Shown one piece after another: positions 1-10,700 of a stretch of 64,000 nt of DNA. The notes beneath the pieces were generated by a model. That model was not told where the DNA came from, ran no database searches, and saw only the letters and a program-made list of their open reading frames with translations. Within the stretch, counting starts at the first letter, position 1. Every line of letters begins with the position of its first letter. The translations under genes and the position numbers were made by a program. Source of the DNA: Archivesica marissinica (Eukaryota; Mollusca; Bivalvia; Venerida; Vesicomyidae); assembly GCA_014843695.1 (NCBI GenBank), contig CM026400.1, forward strand, positions 12,900,067 through 12,964,066, read 5' to 3'.

Positions 1-1898
1 AACCTACTAATCCGATATAACCTGATGTTGAACCTACTATATCCGATATAACCTGATAGTATGAACCTACTATATCCGATATAACCTGTAGTGTGAACCT
101 ACTATATCCGATATAACCTGATGTGTGAACCTACTATATCCAATAACCTATAGTATGAACCTACTATATCCGATATAACCATAGTATAACCTACTATATC
201 CGAATAACCTGGTAGTGTGAACCTACTATATCCGATATAACCTGATGTTGAACCTACTATACCGATATAACCTGATAGTATGAACCTACTATATCCGATA
301 TAACCTGATAGTATGAACCTACTATATCCGATAAACCTGTAGTGTGAACCTACTATATCCGATAAACCGATAGTGAACCTACTATATCCGATATACGATA
401 GTATGAACCTACTAATCCGATATAACCTGATAGTATGAACCACTATATCCGATATACCTGATAGTTGAACCTACTATCCGATATAACCAGATATATGCCA
501 CTATATCCGATATAACGATAGTATGACCTACTATATCCATATAACCGATAGTAGACCTACTATATCCGATAAACCTGATAGTATGAACCTACTATATCGA
601 TATAACCGATAGTATGAACCTACTATATCCGATATAACCGATAGTATGAACCTACTATATCCGATATAACCGATAGTTGAACCTACTATATCGATATAAC
701 CTGATAGTGAACCTACTATATCGATATAACCGATAGTTGAACCTACTATATCGATATAACCGATAGTTGAACCTACTATATCGATATAACCGGATAGTGT
801 GAACCTACTATATACGATATAACCTGATAGCGTGAACCTACTATATCGATATAACCGATAGTGTGAACCTACTATATACGATATAACCTGATAGTGTGAA
901 CCTACTATATACGATATAACCTGATAGTGTGAACCTACTATATACGATATAACCGGATAGTGTGAACCTACTATATACGATATAACCTGATAGTGTGAAC
1001 CTACTATATCTGATATAACCGGATAGTGTGAACCTACTATATACGATATAACCTGATAGTGTGAACCTACTATATACGATATAACCGATAGTGTGAACCT
1101 ACTATATACGATATAACCGGATAGTGTGAACCTACTATATCCGATATAACCTGATAGCGTGAACCTACTATATCCGATATAACCAATAGTGTGAACCTAC
1201 TATATCCGATATAACCTGATAGCGTGAACCTACTATATCCGATATAACTGATTGAACCTACTATATCCGAATAACCTGATAGCGTGAACCTACTATATCC
1301 GATATAACCTGATAGCGTGAACCTACTATATCCGATATAACCTGATAGCGTGAACCTACTATATCCGATATAACCTGATAGTATGAACCTACTATATCCA
1401 ATATAACCTGATAGCGTGAACCTACTATATCTGATATAACCTGATAGCGTGAACCTACTATATCCGATATAACCTGATAGTGTGAACCTACTATATAGAT
1501 ATAACCTGATAGTGTGAACCTACTATATAGATATAACCGATAGTTGAACCTACTATATCGATATAACCGATAGTATGAACCTACTATATCGATATAACCT
1601 GATAGTGTGAACCTACTATATCCGATATAACCTGATAGTGTGAACCTACTATATCGATATAACGATAGTTGAACCTACTATATGATATAACCGATAGTTG
1701 AACCTACTATATGATATAACCTGATAGTGTGAACCTACTATATCGATATAACCTGATAGTGAACCTACTATATACGATATAATAGTATGAACCTACTATA
1801 TACGATATACCGGATAGTATGAACCTACTATATACGATATAACCTGATAGTATGAACCTACTATATCCGATATAACCTGATAGTATGAACCTACTATA
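1..1898. repeat. 33-bp minisatellite, indel-rich
   Basis: Tandem array of a unit of about 33 bp with core gaacctactatatccgat followed by ataacctgatagtgt, roughly 57 copies, running in from the left edge of the window. The first 700 bases and the stretch 1490-1760 carry many single-base losses (gat for ccgat, gttg for gtgtg), whereas 1130-1480 is regular. A short open frame at 102-443 only translates the repeat. No gene is visible. Confidence 0.95.
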
Positions 1899-2058
1899 TG
1901 TTTCAGCATTCTATCGTCTGGAACTCGCTATAAAGTATATATGCTACGTATTATGTGATGCATCTCTATAATTATATCTCGAAGGAACCTCTGTGTAGCT
2001 GGGCCTGCTTGTGATATTAGCTGCAGCTCTATTCCAACTATTAAAAGCTGTGTACGCC
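1899..2058. other. unique spacer between arrays
   Basis: About 160 bases of non-repetitive sequence between the 33-bp and 20-bp arrays. I see no exon, RNA gene or element in it. Confidence 0.6.
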
Positions 2059-4496
2059 AGGGTATCTCCATGTACACCAAGGTACTCCATGTATACCAGG
2101 TATCTCCATGTACAACATGTATCTCCATGTACACCAGGTATCTCCATGTACACCAGGTATCTCCATGTACACCAGGTATCTCCATGTACACCAGGTATCT
2201 CCATGTATACTAGGTATCTCCATGTACAACAGGTATCTCCATGTACACCAGGTATCTCCATGTACACCAGGTATCTCCATGTACACCAGGTAACTCATGT
2301 AACCAGGATATCTCCATGTACACCAAGGTAACTTCATGTACACCAGGATATCTCCATGTACACCAAGGTAACTTCATGTACACCAAGGTAACTTCATGTA
2401 CACCAGGATATCTCCATGTACACCAATATAACTTCATGTACACCAGGATATCTCCATGTACACCAAGGTAACTTCATGTACACCAAGGTAACTTCATGTA
2501 CACCAGGATATCTCCATGTACACCAGTATATCTACATGTACACCAGGGTAACTCCATGTACACCAGGGTAACTCCATGTACACCAAGGTATCTCCATGTA
2601 CACCAGGGTATCTCCATGTACACCAATGTATCTCCATGTACACCAGATAACTCTCATGTACACCAGGGTAACTCCATGTACACCAGGTATCTCCATGTAC
2701 ACCAGGGTATCTCCATGTACACCAAGGTATATATATCCATGTACACCAGGATATCTCCATGTACACCAGTATATCTCCATGTACACCAGGATATCTCCAT
2801 GTACACCAGTATATCTCCATGTACACCAGTGTATATCCATGTACACCAGGATATCTCCATGTATACCAGTATGTCTCCATGTACACCAGTATATCACCAT
2901 GTACACCAGGGTAACACCATGTACACCAAGGTAACACCATGTACACCAGGGTAACACCATGTACACCAGGGTAACACCATGTACACCAGGATATCTCCAT
3001 GTACAGCAGGGTATCTCCATGTACACCAGTATATCTCCATGTACACCAGTATATCTCCATGTACACCAGGGTATCTCCATGTACACCAGGGTAACTCCAT
3101 GTACACCAGTATATCTCCATGTACACCAGGGTATATCCATGTACACCAGGATATCTCCATGTACACCAAGATATCTCCATGTACACCAGGGTATCTCCAT
3201 GTACACCAGGGTATCTCCATGTACACCAGTATATCTCCATGTACACCAGGGTAACACCATGTACACCAGGGTATCTCCATGTACACCAGGGTATCTCCAT
3301 GTACACCAGGATACCTCCATGTACACCAGGATATCTCCATGTACACCAGGGTATCTCCATGTACACCAGTATATCTCCATGTACACCAGGGTATATCCAT
3401 GTACACCAGGATATCTCCATGTACACCAGGGTATCTCCATGTACACCAGTATACCTCCATGTACACCAGTATATCTCCATGTACACCAAGGTATCTCCAT
3501 GTACACCAGGGTATCTCCATGTACACCAGGGTATCTCCATGTACACCAGGGTATCTCCATGTACACCAGTATAACTCCATGTACACCAGTATATCTCCAT
3601 GTACACCAATGTAACTCCATGTATACCAGTATTTCTCCATGTACACCAGGGTATCTCCATGTACACCAGGGTATCTCCATGTACACCAGGGTATCTCCAT
3701 GTACACCAGAATATCTCCATGTACACCAGGATATCTCCATGTACACCAGGGTATCTCCATGTACACCAAGGTATCTCCATGTACACCAGGATATCTCCAT
3801 GTACACCAGGATATCTCCATGTACACCAGGGTATCTCCATGTACACCAGGATATCTCCATGTACACCAGGGTATCTCCATGTACACCAGTATACCTCCAT
3901 GTACACCAGTATATCTCCATGTACACCAAGGTATCTCCATGTACACCAGGGTATCTCCATGTACACCAGGGTATCTCCATGTACACCAGGGTATCTTCAT
4001 GTACACCAGTGTATCTCCATGTACACCAGTATATCTCCATGTACACCAGTATATCTCCATGTACACCACTGTATCTCCATGTACACCAGTATATCTCCAT
4101 GTACACCAGGGTATCTCCATGTACACCAGGGTATCTCCATGTACACCAGGGTATCTCCATGTACACCAGAATATCTCCATGTACACCAGGATATCTCCAT
4201 GTACACCAATGTATCTCCATGTACATCAGTATATCTCCATGTACACCAGGGTATCTCCATGTACACCAGGGTACCTCCATGTACACCAGGATATCTCCAT
4301 GTACACCATGATATCTCCATGTACACCAGGATATCTCCATGTACACCACAGGATATCTCCATGTACACCAGGATATCTCCATGTACACCAGTATATTACC
4401 ATGTACACCAGTATATCTCCATGTACACCAGGGTATCTCCATGTACACCAGGATATCTCCATGTACACCAGGATATCTCCATGTACACCAGGATAT
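2059..4496. repeat. 19/20-bp minisatellite
   Basis: About 120 copies of a unit with consensus ggtatctccatgtacacca. The period is 19 bp at the left end (2100-2290) and almost exactly 20 bp after 2330, with variants gggtatc, ggatatc and agtatatc. The unit has no stop codon in most frames, so open frames of up to about 660 codons run on both strands. They are 20-residue periodic translations of the satellite and not proteins. Confidence 0.97.
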
Positions 4497-4695
4497 ACTT
4501 AATATGCACAAGGTAAGACTTAGGAGTAGTAGCTAATTGTCAAATTAAAACGTTATTAAAACAATTTTCAAATAATATTGTGAAATTCAATACCAGCACT
4601 AGCAAGCAACGAATAATGTGTTAAGAGATCGGCTATCCATCTCGATCAGATCGAGGGTGAACTAATTAGCAACCACTCCTATAAAACAACAACTA
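4497..4695. other. spacer with small hairpin
   Basis: Non-repetitive spacer. It contains the self-complementary ctcgatcagatcgag at 4641-4655, which is the start of a 34-bp sequence repeated at 5453-5486. No coding signal. Confidence 0.5.
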
Positions 4696-5486
4696 CAGTC
4701 AAACCTGTCTTAAGCAGCCCAGCCAAGGGAATCACATAAAGTGGCTGCTTAGCACAGGTGGCTGCTTAATAGATGTCAATTGTTAAATAAAACAACATAT
4801 TGGGAATCTGGAAACTGGCTGTTTAATACAGGTTGGCTGCTTAATGGAGGTGACCACTAACACAGGTTTGACTGTAATACAGGTTGGCTGCTTAATGGAG
4901 GTGACCACTAACACAGGTCTGACTGTAATACAGGTTGGCTGCTTAATGGAGGTGACCACTAACACAGGTTTGACTGTAATACAGGTTGGCTGCTTAATGG
5001 AGGTGACCACTAACACAGGTTTGACTGTAATACAGGTTGGCTGCTTAATGGAGGTGACCACTAACACAGGTTTGACTGTATATACAGGTTGGCTGCTTAA
5101 TGGAGGTGACCACTAACACAGGTTTGACTGTATATACAGGTTGGCTGCTTAATGGAGGTGACCACTAACACAGGTTTGACTGTATATACAGGTTGGCTGC
5201 TTAATGGAGGTGACCACTAACACAGGTTTGACTGTATATACAGGCAGGCTGCTTAATGGAGGTGACCACTAACACAGGTTTGACTGTACATAAAACCATA
5301 CAATGAATTAAGAATGTAAGACACATTAGTATTATTATTTATGTAATTATTATAATTACATGTATGTTAAAACTGGTATTACGAATCTGAAGATCAACAA
5401 CACAGGCGATAATGCACAGCTAAGAAATTATTTTAAAAAATCAAAATACAACCTCGATCAGGTCGAGAGTAAATTAATTTGCAACC
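4641..5486. repeat. 34-bp direct repeat pair flanking a MITE
   Basis: The 34 bases at 4641-4674 recur in the same orientation at 5453-5486 with 29 of 34 identical by eye. Each begins with a hairpin (ctcgat, loop, atcgag in the first copy) and ends in gcaacc. The pair brackets the TA-flanked element at 4696-5286 but is not adjacent to it, so it may be the edges of an older duplicated or inserted unit. Confidence 0.5.
4696..5286. mobile_element. TA-flanked MITE with internal tandem repeat
   Basis: A 591-bp non-autonomous DNA element. The left end reads cagtcaaacctgt and the right end acaggtttgactg, an inverted pair, with the dinucleotide TA immediately outside both ends (4694-4695 and 5287-5288). 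TA duplication with CAGT termini is typical of the Tc1/mariner/pogo group. From about 4826 the interior is a 51-52-bp tandem repeat, about nine copies, each carrying ggctgcttaatggaggtgac and an internal copy of the right terminus. No transposase is present, so it would depend on an element elsewhere. Confidence 0.75.
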
Positions 5487-5558
5487 CATCTACTTACACT
5501 GGAACCTCCAAGGTGTAGTAGATACGTTATCAACCTCGCAATCCAGAGTTGTGAGTTC
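5287..5558. other. AT-rich spacer
   Basis: AT-rich spacer carrying only the second 34-bp direct repeat (5453-5486) and, at its right end, the left copy of the SINE target duplication gttgtgagttc (5548-5558). Confidence 0.5.
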
Positions 5559-5831
5559 ACAGACGGATCTGTATTCCAGTGGTAACACGCTGGACTTGTA
5601 ATCCAGGTTCGATCCCTCGTCTGATCCTATTCAATTTCAGGTGGGACGTTAAACTGAGGTCTCGTGACGGTGCTTTACATCGTGCACGTAAAAGAACCAG
5701 AGGAGACTTTGGAATGGGTCTCTGTCTGTATCATTGCACTATCCTCCAAAATCTAAAATGACTAATCTCTTCAGGAGGCGTCGCTCATATGGGCAACCGG
5801 TAGCGACGATAAATAAACGTAAAACACACAC
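5559..5831 (+). mobile_element. tRNA-derived SINE, family A
   Basis: Full-length SINE. The head gacggatctgtattccagtgg is tRNA-like, with an A-box-like region, an anticodon-like stem ctgga/tccag and the B box ggttcgatccc. The body has the family core gtgcacgtaaaagaaccag and a 3' end with tcctccaaaatctaaaatg and aataaacgt. It is bounded by a perfect 11-bp target-site duplication, gttgtgagttc, at 5548-5558 and 5832-5842, the mark of LINE-mediated insertion. Other copies are at 11731-12022, 13376-13552, 45733-46015 and 47490-47770. Confidence 0.9.
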
Positions 5832-5943
5832 GTTGTGAGTTCCAACTTATAGGCAAACCACTTAAAGCCGCATTTCCTTATGGCAATGGTCCCACAGGAA
5901 TTACGTCTAAATGACGATTAAATTAATGTTGTATAACTTGCTT

Positions 5944-6498
5944 GGCAATCAAACTAAAGACATTCACAGAATACTGGAACCATCCGCAATCAAACTAAAA
6001 AACTTCACAGAATACTGGAACCATCCGCAACAAACAAAAAACTTCACAGAATACTGGAACCATCCGCAATCAAACTAAAAAACTTCACAGAATACTGGAA
6101 CCATCCGCAATCAAACTAAAAAACTTCACAGAATACTGGAACCATCCGCAATCAAACTAAAAAACTTCACAGAATACTGGAACCATCCGCAATCAAACTA
6201 AAAAACTTCACAGAATACTGGAACCATCCGCAATCAAACTAAAAAACTTCACAGAACTGGAACCATCCGCAATCAAACTAAAAAACTTCACAGAAACAAC
6301 CACCCAACAAACAAAAAACCACAAAACAACCACCCAACAAACAAAAAACCACAAAACAACCACCCAACAAACAAAAAACCACAAAACAACCACCGCAATC
6401 AAACTAAAAAACTTCACAGAATACTGGAACCATCCGCAATCAAACTAAAAAACTTCACATCAAACTAAAAAACTTCACAGAATACTGGAACCAGTCCA
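5944..6498. repeat. 41-bp minisatellite with nested 30-bp repeat
   Basis: Tandem array of a 41-bp unit (aacttcacagaatactgg, then aaccatccgcaatcaaacta), about 10 copies. It is interrupted at about 6294-6392 by three to four copies of a different 30-bp unit (acaaccacccaacaaacaaa). The nested block seems to have grown from the shared A/C-rich edge of the 41-bp unit. Confidence 0.9.
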
Positions 6499-6500
6499 CA

Positions 6501-6506
6501 TTTATT
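6501..6506 (-). promoter_or_regulatory. possible polyadenylation signal of the sushi gene
   Basis: tttatt on the plus strand, so AATAAA on the minus strand, 238 bases beyond the stop codon of the Thr-rich last exon. It is the first clear hexamer I see downstream. Only the motif and position support it. Confidence 0.3.
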
Positions 6507-6589
6507 TTAGATCTGCTGCTTTCACAATTAATTTAATCAAATTAATAAATCAATTGTGATGAGGGAGAGCGAATGTTGAAACTAGAATC

Positions 6590-6690
6590 CTGTCTAAGAA
6601 CCACCCTGGTTCTGAACGGGTTCGAACTCGAATCCTCTTAATTACCAGGCGGACACAATATCCATTTCACCACGTAGTCTCCACAAATGC
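6590..6690 (-). mobile_element. tRNA-like SINE head fragment
   Basis: Read on the minus strand the segment resembles a tRNA: an A-box region (ggtgaaatggatattg), an arm around cctggtaattaagagg, and the B box gagttcgaaccc. No matching tail is recognised, so it is called a SINE head or tRNA pseudogene. It lies in the presumed 3' UTR of the sushi gene. Confidence 0.5.
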
Positions 6691-6743
6691 GCATACGCAA
6701 CATTTTAATATATTGTTTGTTGACTACCGAAGTACACACTTAT

Positions 6744-7721
6744 TTATATCTTGTCCACTCTCAGTCGTCTAAATTGTCTCCCAGTATTGGATGCAATGGA
6801 TGATTCAGTCAGCGAGTCCGTGGCCTGTTTTATGATAGTAGTTTCAACCGGCGGTTCAATAGTAGTAGACTCCATGTCCGGTTTTATAGTTGTCGTTTCA
6901 GCGGGCAATTTATTAGTAGTTGATTTCATGTCCGGTTTATAGTTGTCGTTTCAGCGGGCAATTTATTAGTAGTTGAGTTCATGTCCGGTTTTATAGTTGT
7001 CGTTTCAGCGGGCAATTTATTAGTAGTTGATTTCATGTCCGGTTTTATAGTTGTCGTTTCAGCGGGCAATTTATTAGTAGTTGATTTCATGTCCGGTTTT
7101 ATAGTTTCGTTTCGCGGCAATTCGTCGTTTCAGCGGGCAATTCATTAGTAGTTGATTTCATGTCCGGTTTTATAGTTGTCGTTTCAGCGGGCAATTTAAT
7201 AGTAGTTGATTTCATGTCCGGTTTTATAGTGGTCATTTCAGCGGGCAATTTATTAGTAGTTGATTTCATGTCCGGTTTTATAGTGGTCATTTCAGCGGGC
7301 AATTCATTAGTAGTTGATTTCATGTCCGGGTTTTTAGTGGTCATTTCAGCGGGCAATTCATTAGTAGTTGATTTCATGTCCGGGTTTTTAGTGGTCGTTT
7401 CAGCGGGCAATTCATTAGTAGTTGATTTCATGTCCGGTTTTATAGTGGTCGTTTCAGCGGGCAATTCATTAGTAGTTGATTTCATGTCCGGGTTTTTAGT
7501 GGTCGTTTCAACCGGTAATTCATTAGTAGTACACTTAATGGCCGGTTTTATAGTCCTGGTTGTAACCGGCGATTCTTTAGTAGTAGACTCCATTGCCGGT
7601 TTTATAACTGTGATTTTAATGGGTGATTCGTTAGTAGTCGACTCCATTGCCGGTTTTATAGTTGTGGTTTCAACGGTCGATTCATGAGCCAGGTCGATGA
7701 ATACAGCATCATTCTCATAAT
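6744..7721 (-). CDS. sushi gene exon 7: Thr-rich 18-residue repeat tail
   Basis: The acceptor is at 7722-7723 (ttgtcatag). The exon opens with YENDAVFIDLAHESTVE, which looks like ordinary protein, then enters 54-bp repeats whose minus-strand translation is an 18-residue unit, MKSTTNELPAETTTIKPD, about 15-16 copies. The 54-bp period keeps the frame, and the first and last units diverge, as expected of a coding VNTR. The tail SIASNTGRQFRRLRVDKI ends in TAA at 6744-6746. The frame breaks near 7100-7125 (three single-base losses plus a 34-base loss) and near 6932 (one T missing). These may be assembly errors or real damage. Many Thr residues suggest an O-glycosylated stalk. Confidence 0.65.
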
Positions 7722-10700
7722 CTATGACAATAAATTATAATAGCAATAAAGTAAAGGAAATGGAATTCTCCGTAAACAATACAGAACATATACTGTGCTT
7801 TCAAAGTAAAGTAATAACGGTTGTAAACAAACATTTGAAACACTATTGCATTATAGGTAAGTCAGGTATAACCTATTAAACAATAAATCACAGTACCTGT
7901 AAGCTATCGTATATTGCCTTACCTATACAGTAGTGTACTATTCCAACAGTATTATTACTTTACTTTGAAAGCACAGTACGTACCCTATATCGAGCACTTC
8001 CGTTATACGAGTAGTATTTGGTGGTGATATGGTACCGAAAAACCGTTGAAACTTACAAAACTGTCAGTACTGAACCGTGTTGACCTAGTTTCCTTCTGTA
8101 AGGTAAATAGTTCATGATGTGGCATGCTATGATGTCACCATATCCTCAACGAGGTTCACATCCGCTATTTCCTTCTGGTCCACGGATACAGTACATACTT
8201 ATCCCATGATGGCTATATATCAGAAAACGGTAGATTTAAGAAAACTGGTGGGTATAAGAAATAAGAAATTGTTGATATGAGAAGAAAACTAATGGATATA
8301 AGACAAGGTTCGGTCTAACACCTCCATCCCCATCATACCGTGTGGCGTCCGTGGTCCAGTGGTAGAGCGTCGGATTTGGAATCGAACGGTCCCGGGTTCG
8401 ATACTCGGTCTGGCCACGTATGTAGTGTCATTGAGCAAGGCACCTCACACACATTGCTTAATACTGGTTAACCACTTAGGTCGGCTAAGCCTGCCAGGAA
8501 AACATGTCTAGGTCCCCGCAAGGGGTTTAACATTAATGGAACATACATACATACATAACTCCACGCGTGATAGAAGACGACATTCACCTACTGTTGTCTT
8601 TGACAGAGTTACCTCACTTTGATACTTACTTCGCAAACATGGTGGTATATGAGGCTTCCACTTGCCGTTGGTACACACCGTTGTCAATATGGAGCTGATT
8701 TTAACCGATGGTGATGATAGCGACATAACTCCGTCAGTACACACTCTCAGCACAGTCCGTCCATGCTGGATCATATCGCCCATTTGGAATGCATTTTCGC
8801 TACCGGATATGACATCACTATAAGTTGCAGTATCGTCATAGATGTTTGGAATGACGCAGTCGATGTATGTTCTCCAATGTCTGATACTTCCTGCTATTAT
8901 AATGAGTGGATTTATAATTCACCAGGAACGTAGCCATGCACCACTACACACACCTCCATCCCCATCATACACCTCCATCCCCATCATACACCTCCATCCC
9001 CATCATACACCTCCATCCCCATCATACACATCCATCCCCACCATACACCTCCATCCCCATCATACACCTCCATCCCCATCATACACCTCCATCCCCACCA
9101 TACACCTCCATCCCATNNNNNNNNNNNNNNNNNNNNNNNNNNNNNNNNNNNNNNNNNNNNNNNNNNNNNNNNNNNNNNNNNNNNNNNNNNNNNNNNNNNN
9201 NNNNNNNNNNNNNNNNNNNNNNNNNNNNNNNNNNNNNNNNNNNNNNNNNNNNNNNNNNNNNNNNNNNNNNNNNNNNNNNNNNNNNNNNNNNNNNNNNNNN
9301 NNNNNNNNNNNNNNNNNNNNNNNNNNNNNNNNNNNNNNNNNNNNNNNNNNNNNNNNNNNNNNNNNNNNNNNNNNNNNNNNNNNNNNNNNNNNNNNNNNNN
9401 NNNNNNNNNNNNNNNNNNNNNNNNNNNNNNNNNNNNNNNNNNNNNNNNNNNNNNNNNNNNNNNNNNNNNNNNNNNNNNNNNNNNNNNNNNNNNNNNNNNN
9501 NNNNNNNNNNNNNNNNNNNNNNNNNNNNNNNNNNNNNNNNNNNNNNNNNNNNNNNNNNNNNNNNNNNNNNNNNNNNNNNNNNNNNNNNNNNNNNNNNNNN
9601 NNNNNNNNNNNNNNNNNNNNNNNNNNNNNNNNNNNNNNNNNNNNNNNNNNNNNNNNNNNNNNNNNNNNNNNNNNNNNNNNNNNNNNNNNNNNNNNNNNNN
9701 NNNNNNNNNNNNNNNNNNNNNNNNNNNNNNNNNNNNNNNNNNNNNNNNNNNNNNNNNNNNNNNNNNNNNNNNNNNNNNNNNNNNNNNNNNNNNNNNNNNN
9801 NNNNNNNNNNNNNNNNNNNNNNNNNNNNNNNNNNNNNNNNNNNNNNNNNNNNNNNNNNNNNNNNNNNNNNNNNNNNNNNNNNNNNNNNNNNNNNNNNNNN
9901 NNNNNNNNNNNNNNNNNNNNNNNNNNNNNNNNNNNNNNNNNNNNNNNNNNNNNNNNNNNNNNNNNNNNNNNNNNNNNNNNNNNNNNNNNNNNNNNNNNNN
10001 NNNNNNNNNNNNNNNNNNNNNNNNNNNNNNNNNNNNNNNNNNNNNNNNNNNNNNNNNNNNNNNNNNNNNNNNNNNNNNNNNNNNNNNNNNNNNNNNNNNN
10101 NNNNNNNNNNNNNNNNATACACCTCCATCCCCATCATACACCTCCATCCCCATCATACACCTCCATCCCATCATACACCTCCATCCCCATCATACACCTC
10201 CATCCCATCATACACCTCCATCCCATCATACACCTCCATCCCCATCATACACCTCCATCCCATCATACACCTCCATCTCCATCATACACTTCCATCCCCA
10301 TCATACACCTCCATCCGAGTATCCTTCATTTTTATAGCAAATATTGCAAACTGTTAGGCAGTAGATATAGGTAGATACTAACTAGTAACGAATTTGCGAT
10401 ATGTAATTAAAAAGGCTTTACACAGGGGTTCAAATCCGCATCGCCTAGCAATAGGAAACAATTACAAGTCTATCATGTGCCACCGCCACATCCCTTCAAC
10501 ATGGATGCTCAAATAAGTATACTTACGCTGATAATGTGGTATTCAATACGTCAATGCATAACATAATGCATTTCGTCTTGTTTGTTAAATTATTGTTGTT
10601 TAAAGTCGTACTGTCCACTTAGGTCATTCTGTTGTTTGTTGTTGTATTCTCATGTCCCCCCTGCTGGATTCCAGATATGGACGGGCACCCGGCTAGAACC

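Noticed and set aside
2494..4516. Long open frames (up to about 660 codons) on both strands of the 20-bp array
   Set aside because: Repeat unit lacks stops; period 20 residues, both strands and several frames open at once, no start context, no domain.
5579..5761. Short 60-codon frame
   Set aside because: Lies wholly inside a SINE.
8842..10374. Open frames of about 350-510 codons crossing the N run
   Set aside because: Built from N and a 19-bp satellite; the left part overlaps sushi exon 6 on the other strand.
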